Assembly: GCA_027604505.1 (NCBI GenBank)
Contig: JADIIX010000284.1
Location: 1 to 16,091 of the forward strand
Source of the DNA: Gonapodya sp. JEL0774
Taxonomy: Eukaryota; Monoblepharomycota; Monoblepharidomycetes; Monoblepharidales; Gonapodyaceae
DNA length: 16,091 nucleotides
Reading direction: 5' to 3'
The notes under the pieces are model-generated. The model did no database searches. It was given only the letters and a program-made list of their open reading frames with translations, and had not been told where the DNA came from. This document shows, piece by piece, positions 9,637-16,091 of the stretch (its first letter is position 1; each line of letters begins with the position of its first letter). Position numbers and translations under genes: made by a program.

Positions 9637-10003
9637 GCCCCTGTCCTGTGTTTCTGCATGTGGATAAATGGATTGTTGACGGAGCTTTCCACCTGCAACA
9701 TTCTCGAACAAGAACGCGAGGCTGCTTTCCCATCTACCTATACTTCCCGCAGCGGTGACAGGATTTGCATCCGCTTGCGATTTTCGTTCCTCCACATATA
9801 CATATGTATTCCAATCTGCTTCAGCGTTTGCTGTGTATTTGTCGCCATCTACTGTAACATGGAATCTTCATCAACCTACGGGGATCTCTGTTCATGAAGT
9901 CATCTTAACGCTCCTTCAATAATGTCACCTCTGCCAGGCCAAATCAACTCACCGAGATAGTCAACGAGTTTCTCATCAAACCAAACCCGTCTTTCCAAGG
10001 GAC
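9637..10003 (-). other. Candidate 5' coding extension of the fungal_trans zinc-cluster gene
   Basis: Upstream of ATG 9636 the frame stays open to an acceptor (GTTACAG, exon edge 9851). A 51-base exon at 9953-10003 has strong flanking signals on the minus strand (CTCGTTTTCAG before it and GGTGAGT after it). It would join across a 101-bp intron in phase 1 and encode PLERRVWFDEKLVDYL followed by VDGDKYTANAEADWN. The agreement of signals and phase is suggestive, but no initiating ATG was found further upstream, so a still earlier exon or a UTR location is possible. Confidence 0.35.
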
Positions 10004-10187
10004 CTGAAAACGAGAAATGAAAGCACATGATAAATAAGAAGGGATGGTAATCATCGCTGAAGTCTAAGAACTCCCTCGCCCAGGTCACTTGAAACTCCGC
10101 TAGTACTCTGCTGAAGCCGATGAATCAATGAACTACCAGCTAGCAAGAGATTTTGTCGCCTGTATCGATTCTCATTTTTGTATCACA

Positions 10188-10208
10188 CTGCCATTTATAA
10201 TATGGCAG
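10188..10208. repeat. Inverted repeat with AT-rich core
   Basis: CTGCCAT and ATGGCAG form a perfect 7-bp inverted repeat separated by TTATAAT. The core resembles a TATA element and the arms could be a symmetric protein-binding site in the divergent promoter. A 7-bp palindrome can also arise by chance. Confidence 0.4.
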
Positions 10209-10342
10209 GATCGACAAGAAGCCTATATTGTGACGGAAGTGAATTAGCCGGTTTCACAATGTCGTTCAGCCACACCGATGACAGCACAACCATAGCCATT
10301 GTCTTTGGAGCTAACGAGTGTGACATCAGCACCGGGAGATAA
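10202..10342 (+). CDS. Very small ORF, 46 codons, doubtful
   Basis: An ATG at 10202 opens a frame to TAA at 10340. The composition is protein-like (it begins MAGSTRSLYCDGSELAGF and includes TIAIVFGANECDIS), but there is no known motif, no signal peptide and no neighbouring exon that can be joined convincingly. It could be a remnant exon or chance. Confidence 0.12.
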   Translation: MAGSTRSLYCDGSELAGFTMSFSHTDDSTTIAIVFGANECDISTGR

Positions 10343-10397
10343 CTGTTCAGGAATTGGTATAGATCAAGACCATGTACACGCTCAAAGCTGGTATGAG

Positions 10398-10437
10398 ATG
10401 ACAGGAGGATGACAGGTGATATGACAGGTGATGACCG
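10398..10437. repeat. Short imperfect direct repeat (ATGACAGG)
   Basis: ATGACAGG occurs at 10398, 10409 and 10421, followed by a degenerate copy ATGACCG at 10431, giving a period of 10-12 bases. It is a small tandem repeat in the divergent promoter region, and length variation between strains would be expected. Confidence 0.55.
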
Positions 10438-10985
10438 ATGAGCACTGATGAATTGTCAGCTGAAGCCAGAAACACATATGAAAGCCCTGCTGGAGGACCG
10501 GAAGTCACAGCTAAAGGGTGCCTGAAGTATCCCAATATACCCAGCAGTCAAAGTCAAAAGTCTTGTAAGTTAACTGTGCCCTTTGGTTGCAGACTGGCCC
10601 ACAAACATCAATGCGTTGAACCCCAAAGACCACAAGAACACGTGATCACTTTTTTGAGCTCAAAATACGATTAATTTGGCCCACGCAAGATGAACAGGAG
10701 ATGGTGCCCGTTTCTTTGTTGTCATTCTTATGCTCGACATTGTGCTGGTGGTGAAATGCCATGATGTGTGGCCAGATGAGTGCCGCAGAGGTCCAAAAGG
10801 AGGGCATTCTACTGCGTGATCCACTGCGCTATCTGCGTGATAAAAAATTAGATTGAAAATTACTTCTACCAAACCTCTGGGTTTGCAAAGTCTTGCTGTG
10901 TGGTTTTGCGAAGTCTGAGGGATCACCCTACCGGCACTCGCACTCAGCGTCTTCACCAGTCCCATTCACGAACAACACTTGCACG

Positions 10986-13900
10986 ATGCGTCCGCCTCCG
11001 CCAGCGTATCCACCTCCACCGTACCCACCACCCACAGCAGCAGCAACCACGGTGCCGGTGCATCTGTTGCATCCGCCCCCTGTTTTGTTCCCGCCACCGT
11101 CGGAGCCGCCGCCTCCCATCGACTCCACCGCGTCGCCGTTTTTCCCGCCACCACCACCGCCCCTGTCGCATAATTGGTATGACCCGCGGCACTCGGGACT
11201 GGGTGTGCTGCGGTCGCTGCCTGATGATCTGATAGGAGAGGGAATCGTTGCCAGATACTTGGACGCAGACGTGAGTTGGAAACCATAAAGCAGACATCAC
11301 GCATCAATGACGTCATCTGCTCATCCATCGAAACTTCTTTTTTCCCACGCGTTCCATACATCCATCAGGACTTGCTCGCTCTCGCTCTGGTGTCGCGTGT
11401 GCTCTACATTTTCGCGAGAGACGAGGGAATTTGGAAAAACCTGACGTTGGACAGGTGGTGCGCATTCGCTCCGGAGCAAGATGACGATGGTAATGACGAA
11501 GGCGACGATGGCGCCGACGACACTGTGCGGCGGAGGATTACAGGCGGTACTTTGGTGTACAAGACCGACTGGTTCGAGACATATTTCAGACCGGGAACGG
11601 TGGATGCGATCAAGAAGCGAGGTGAACGACCCAGGTGCACAATTCTCGTGAATGGTAAGCGTTTTCGCGCTGCGGAACAGCGGTAGCCGTGACATGCTCT
11701 TGTGATTGGAGTTCTATTGGAGCACCACAACTTAATATCCGACACTTTTGGACTTATTTATATTGTAATAATCACTCTATTTGTGTTGACTCCATGTTCT
11801 GCCATCCCCAGGATTCTATTCACCTTATCTCCACCCCAGAACCCACCTCCGTCACTTTGCCCTTCCCTCCCTCATACCCCCACTCGACCTTCTCTCACCC
11901 CGTTCTCCCACGCCCTTCCACGTGCCCACCGTCCCTCCACCCTATATGACTCGCGGCTTTTGGCCCTACCCTCACGCACAGCATCGGGACCCTGCTCATG
12001 ACGCCATGGTCCAGGTGGAACGGGTGTCTGGTAAAGAGATGACGGCAGAGCGGATGCATGAGTTTGAACAGCGATGTGTTCCCCTGGTCATTGGTAACGA
12101 TCTGGTGGAGCACTGGCCCGCCTTCGGGTCAACGACTGTGTCAGCCTCCCACATCTGCCCATCCGTTCCCGCTCTTGATCCTTCAACCTCCCCCAACTCA
12201 CACGCCGAAAATCCACCTCAACCTCACGACTGGTCGCTCCCCACCCTCGCCTCCCTGTACCCCTCCACCGTTTTCAAAACCGTCCATCACTGTCCCCCTT
12301 CCCCTCGCTACCACCGCCGCCGCCCCCTCCACCACAAAGTCTCCGTGCGATTCGCCGATTACATCGACTACATGCACCGCCAGCACGACGAGAGCCCACT
12401 GTATATCTTTGAACCCGAGTTTCTCGAACGGGCCAGGGGGATGTGCAGGGGTTACGATGTGCCGGCCATCTTCCCCGAAGACCTGTTCGAATGCCTCTCC
12501 CCTCCGTCCATTCCCATCCCGTCCACCACCCCGTCCACAACATTTACCACGGCCTCCACCACCCACACCGGCCTCACCAGCCCACCACCCACCGCCCCGA
12601 CCACCTCCCGCCCCCCCTTCCGCTGGCTCGTGCTGGGCCCCCCCCGCTCAGGCGCGTCCTGGCACACCGACCCGTACCACACCTCTGCCTGGAACACGCT
12701 CATCTCAGGCCGCAAGCTGTGGCTCCTGTACCCTCCTCACGTGCCTTACCCGCCCTGCGTGTTCGTCGACCCGACCAAACCCGCGGGTGCCAACGCGGTC
12801 GCGCCGTGGATCGCTCAGTGGTGCGTGGAGGTGTTGCCGAGGCTGCCGCCGGGGGCTAGGCCGATTGTGTTTGAGCAGGGGCCGGGGGAGACGGTTGTGG
12901 TGCCGGGGGGGTGGTGGCATGCGGTGCTCAACATCGAGGCGAGCGTGGCTGTGACGCAGAACTGGACGGGGAGGGAGAACTTGGAGAAGGTATTGGGCGA
13001 GGTGGGCAGAATGGGGGACGAGAAGGTGAGCCGACGAGGGTGCCGGTATGCTTCTCGAGCTTTCCCGACAGTGAAACTGATCCCCTTCCCATGACCCACC
13101 CGTCCCACCACCAGTTCTTCTACCGCCTCCAATCCTCCATCACACCCCACAACCCCCACCTCACTCCCATCTTCTCCCGTACCCACTCCACCTACTTCTC
13201 CTCCCCTTCCTTCTGCACGACCGACCCGTACATCCTCTCCGAATCGTGTCTGTCGGAGGCGCACCTCGTGGCATCGTTTAGCGATGTGTCGAGGTGGGAT
13301 AGGAGGGTGAGGGACGTGGTGGCGAGGTGCACCGGATTGTCTGCTGCGGAGGGATGTGGCGATGGCGAGGTGAGACCCCTGGGCGGTGGTACGAACCCCG
13401 TGTTTGTCTACCTCGGCCGCCGCGATGAAGGTGCCGACTTCGTGGTCAAGTTCTTCTCGCACATCTCGGGAGGCACGACAGCCTGGGCCAACGAAATCGT
13501 CGCCTACGCGCGTATCGACGCACTCCCTGCGACCCACGGGGCGCGGATGATAGTTCCTGATCTGGTCGGGTTCGGATTGTTGAACGCCGGTGAGGTGGGA
13601 AAGAGGGAGCGGTGGTGCTGGCCGTACGTCGTGACCAAATATCTGGGAGGGGATTCGGTGTCCCTGTACGAGGCGCAGGAACGGGCCGCCGCCAGTCGTA
13701 GCGATGCGAGCAAGGGAGTGGGGGATGGGAGCGTGGTAACATACACCGTCGACCCCGCGGCCACGGCGCGGTGGATCGGTACGTCGCTCCGAGCCCTTCA
13801 CCACCTCCCAGTACTCTCAGCGTCGTCGATCGCGTCGTGGGTGGGGAGCCACGCCGATAGGGAGACGCTGGGCGCTCTTGATGTGGGGAAACTGGTCTTG

Positions 13901-14839
13901 GAGTGTGCTAGGACCAATTTTCAAAAGTTCTTGGACGAGAAGTGGACCGGAGCGAGGGGCAGACTCGACAAGTGGAAAGCTGCACCACAGGGGATAGTTG
14001 ACGGAGTGGACGGGTACTTGCATGTGGTGAGGGCTCAGAATGGAGGACCAGGACATCGTGGTGGTGGTTATGGGGAAGCACATCGCAACGGTGGCGCTCT
14101 CGAGGATGGAGAAGATTCGGGGACAGATGTTGCCTCAGATCATAAGTGTGGAACTGCTGTGACTACAGATGATAAGTTGGTGGAAGCGAGGCTCGATTGG
14201 GAGTCTCTTCTGCGTTTGGACTCGTGGGACGGGCGAGGGTATGGACAAGGCGGTGCTGGTGTTGGAATGTTGCACGGTGATCTGAACCCGAACAATGTGA
14301 TGGGGCGGTGGAAGGTCGTAAATGACACTAACAGCCGTGACGGTTGCCAGCTGACTGAGAAGGCCTTCGAACCCGTCGCGATGATCGATCTGGGCGACGG
14401 ACATCACCTGATCGACTTTGACGGGGTGGACGCGTTCCCGCAGGACCCGTCTCGGCCGTTGGATCCGGCGTTTGATTTCGTGCCCGTGTTTTTGGGACTT
14501 GGTGTGGGGCGGAAACGTAATGTGACGCGGGCGTTTGTGGACTCGTACTTCGATTGCGACGGCACCGGGCCTGCACAGCACGATACACCGACACCGATAC
14601 CACCACGTACCGTCTCCAGCGCACGTCCTCCATTTTCACTCCCCTTGTCCTCCCGGATGACCCGGTACTGGGCCGGCTGGGAGTTCGAAGGTGTGGTACG
14701 GTGGGGCGTAAGGAAGTTCTTAGCGGTGGTTGACGGGCGCAAAGTCAGAGGGAGAGCCGCGATGGCACGGGCGTTTGAGAAGGACGGGTGGAGTGGGGTG
14801 GAGAAGGGGTTATGGGGGGACGTAGATGTGATGACTTGA
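10986..14839 (+). CDS. F-box / JmjC (JMJD6-like) / aminoglycoside-phosphotransferase-like fusion, four exons
   Basis: Exons are 10986-11270, 11369-11654, 11812-13025 and 13115-14839, with introns of 98, 157 and 89 bp; phases close and give 1169 residues. After a polyproline N-terminus, an F-box spans about residues 72-125 (VLRSLPDDLIGEGIVARYLD, then LLALALVSRVLYIFARDEG, WKNLTLDRW), suggesting an SCF adaptor. The JmjC domain (about 150-580) is of the JMJD6 type: SWHTDPYHTSAWN carries the iron ligands H475 and D477, and VPGGWWHAVLN carries H560, followed by VTQNW. Such enzymes are Fe(II)/2-oxoglutarate hydroxylases or demethylases. A Ser/Thr/Pro-rich insert (near 12500-12610) splits the JmjC domain. 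The C-terminal part (about 680-1169) resembles APH kinases: LGGGTNPVFVYL, FVVKFF, ANEIVAY, HGDLNPNNVM (H982, D984) and MIDLGDG (D1020). Arabidopsis JMJ21 has the same domain order. The substrate is unknown. Confidence 0.93.
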
Positions 14840-15491
14840 GAGTACGCACGCGGATTATAATTTGTGCTCGGCTGGTGCCAAGTTTCAGGCGCCCTCGACC
14901 TTGGTATTGTGACGCGCGTTTCAACGAATTTGTATAATTGTAGGATCTGTGATTATATCTGTTGCATAAAGCGTACCTTTGGAGTAAACCAACATCTAAA
15001 TGGATCGATGAATAGATGTACCATTCAGTCTAATTATTCAAATCATTTTCGCGCGCTTTATTACAAGATTGCTTTCTAGTCGATGAATCACAATTATGAT
15101 ATGAGGACATCAAACATCATGAGTTTGTCTCTCCACCTCCCTCCATCTTTTCAATAAAAACGAATAAACACCATAACCCTACACGGCAATCTACATGTGA
15201 CATCGTTCTGGAGCAACCGACCTTGACGGGGGCAAAACTTCGCCGCGCTGCAGCGGAAAGTGAACTTTTTTTCGGATCAAACAGAGATGATGACAAGTGC
15301 ACAGGCATAAACGGCGACCTGCGCAGCGTTTCGTGCGTGGAGGAAGTAACTAGAAAGTGCCGGCACTGGAACGGTCGAAAGAATTGAGGCGAAGAGGGGA
15401 CGTCAGACCCGATTGGAATACCACATTCACTTACAGGAGGCCACGACTCACCTTCGTCCTTCCCATCGCACACGTCCACCGACCCACTCTT
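14840..15491. other. Convergent 3' intergenic region
   Basis: This 652-bp interval separates the stop codons of the JmjC fusion and the spherulin-4 gene. It is AT-rich near 14920-15170, then more balanced. Possible polyadenylation signals are AATAAA at 15153 and 15163 on the plus strand (about 310 bases after the JmjC stop) and one on the minus strand at 15057-15062. A minus-strand frame at 15117-15479 has no ATG start and no recognisable motif. I see no RNA gene. Confidence 0.45.
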
Positions 15492-16091
15492 CTACACCCC
15501 AGCCATCGCATCGAGCAATGCATCCAAATACCACGCCGCGGGCACCGTATCCCACGGATTTGGCAGCCCATCGTTGGTCAAATAGATGTACCCGACGCTC
15601 CCCGCCAGACTTCTCACCCCTGCCACATCCACACCTCCCACCCCGTACGAAATCACCCCGAGCGTGGACCGTGGAGCCGACGCGGTCCAACCGGGCAACC
15701 CCGACGGTGCCGGTAAGTTGGCACCCTCGTAGACCACCATGGCAGACAAGATACCCTGGTATCCAGCTGTGGCGCCCAGCCCTGCGTTTCCAATAGTGAG
15801 CCACATCCCCGTGGATCGGACCGTACTGGCGAGCGAGGCGTAGTAGCCCTCCGACCCGGACCCCTCCGCCATCTCGTCAAAAAAGATACCACTGACACCG
15901 TACCAAGCGGCGTAGTTGCGAATGTCCTGCTCCACGAGGCTTTGAGACCTACTCCCACGTTGGGTGTAAGTGTACCCTACCACCGTAATACCGGCGGAGC
16001 GCAAGGTGGCTATGCCGTTCACAAAGGTTTGGTCCACTGAGGAACCGGCGCCGTTGGATGGGTTGACGATGGCGGTGATGGGGACGCCTGG
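15492..16091 (-). CDS. Spherulin-4 / GH135-like protein, 3' part, truncated by window edge
   Basis: The frame is open from the right edge to TAG at 15492-15494, showing 199 C-terminal residues; the start and any secretion signal lie beyond 16091. Family hallmarks appear in order: PITAIVNPSNGAG near the visible start, then GIATLRSAGITVVGYTYTQR, VEQDIRNYAAWYGVSGIFFD followed directly by EMAEG, GNAGLGA, MVVYEGAN, and near the end GYIYLTNDGLPNPWDTVPAAW. Spherulin-4-type proteins are usually secreted or cell-surface; the studied fungal relative Sph3 (GH135) cleaves an N-acetylgalactosamine-containing exopolysaccharide. The Asp-Glu pair in FFDE and the Glu in VVYEG sit where the family's proposed catalytic acids lie, so activity is plausible, but the substrate is inferred. 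No GPI signal or membrane segment is seen at the C-terminus (DALLDAMAGV). No intron is needed in the visible part. Confidence 0.87.
   Translation of the reverse strand, partial: PGVPITAIVNPSNGAGSSVDQTFVNGIATLRSAGITVVGYTYTQRGSRSQSLVEQDIRNYAAWYGVSGIFFDEMAEGSGSEGYYASLASTVRSTGMWLTIGNAGLGATAGYQGILSAMVVYEGANLPAPSGLPGWTASAPRSTLGVISYGVGGVDVAGVRSLAGSVGYIYLTNDGLPNPWDTVPAAWYLDALLDAMAGV

Larger units (their letters stand above)
10004..10985. promoter_or_regulatory. Divergent intergenic region between zinc-cluster and F-box/JmjC genes
   Basis: About 1 kb separates two genes transcribed away from each other, so both promoters lie here. It contains a 7-bp inverted repeat around an AT core (10188-10208), a short GATGACAGG-type repeat (10398-10437) and two weak small ORFs. 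The last ~60 bases before the JmjC start are rich in CA and pyrimidine-rich motifs, as often seen before fungal start codons. No binding site can be assigned. Confidence 0.4.

Noticed and set aside
10438-10674. Plus-strand 78-codon ORF with an ATG and a strong internal donor (GTAAGTTAAC)
   Set aside because: No motif is recognised, the only nearby acceptor would give a 28-base intron, and the ORF sits in a promoter region.
10660-10965. Minus-strand 101-codon ORF
   Set aside because: No recognisable motif; it overlaps the region just upstream of the JmjC start and looks random in composition.
12058-12954. Long plus-strand open frame in a second frame, proline/arginine rich
   Set aside because: It overlaps the JmjC domain in another frame, in GC-rich DNA with few stop codons, and its product is low complexity.
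12815-13804. Long minus-strand open frame antisense to the JmjC/APH gene
   Set aside because: It matches no family, covers an intron of the sense gene and is explained by GC-rich composition.
15169-15186. CCATAACCCTACAC resembling a telomere-type repeat
   Set aside because: Only a single CCCTA-like unit is present, with no tandem array.
1-16091. tRNA, rRNA, transposon ends, long terminal repeats, CRISPR arrays
   Set aside because: By eye, no box A/B pair with a cloverleaf, no transposase or reverse transcriptase motifs and no regularly spaced repeats were found; short ncRNAs cannot be excluded without a covariance search.

Overview
The window is nuclear DNA of a fungus. Three observations support this: two genes encode Zn(II)2Cys6 (GAL4-type) zinc clusters, a class essentially confined to fungi; every recognisable gene but the truncated last one is broken by short GT-AG introns (about 60-270 bp); and the last gene is a spherulin-4-like protein, a family common in fungi. 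Retention of a clear RPP14 subunit and of a plant-JMJ21-like F-box/JmjC/phosphotransferase protein makes an early-diverging (for example chytrid-like) fungus my guess, but this is inference and no species can be named. No rRNA, tRNA, transposon or CRISPR array was seen.

Layout, left to right. (1) Positions 1-834, minus strand: 5' part of a Zn2Cys6 transcription factor that runs off the left edge. (2) 1360-2348, minus: a four-exon thiol (glutathione) peroxidase of the yeast Hyr1/Gpx type, with a possible membrane-anchoring N-terminal extension up to 2552. (3) 3111-3725, plus: a three-exon gene for the RPP14 (yeast Pop8-like) subunit of RNase P/MRP, divergent from the peroxidase. (4) 3856-5875, plus: a two-exon gene for a long, basic, disordered, probably nuclear protein of unknown function. 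(5) 6322-9636, minus, convergent with the previous gene: a complete Zn2Cys6 plus fungal_trans transcription factor with at least six exons and an unresolved 5' end. (6) About 1.1 kb of mostly non-coding DNA shared as a divergent promoter. (7) 10986-14839, plus: a four-exon, 1169-residue F-box/JmjC/aminoglycoside-phosphotransferase-like fusion, the most notable gene here. (8) 15492-16091, minus: a spherulin-4/GH135-like protein cut by the right edge.

The genes do not form one pathway. They look like ordinary chromosomal neighbours covering regulation (two zinc-cluster factors), redox defence (peroxidase), tRNA/rRNA processing (RPP14), protein hydroxylation or demethylation plus ubiquitin-linked turnover (F-box/JmjC/kinase-like) and cell-surface or polysaccharide biology (spherulin-4). 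Exon structures given below were built by hand from reading frame, splice-site consensus and intron phase, and each recognised gene closes in frame. The weakest points are the 5' ends of the two transcription factors and of the unknown basic protein.
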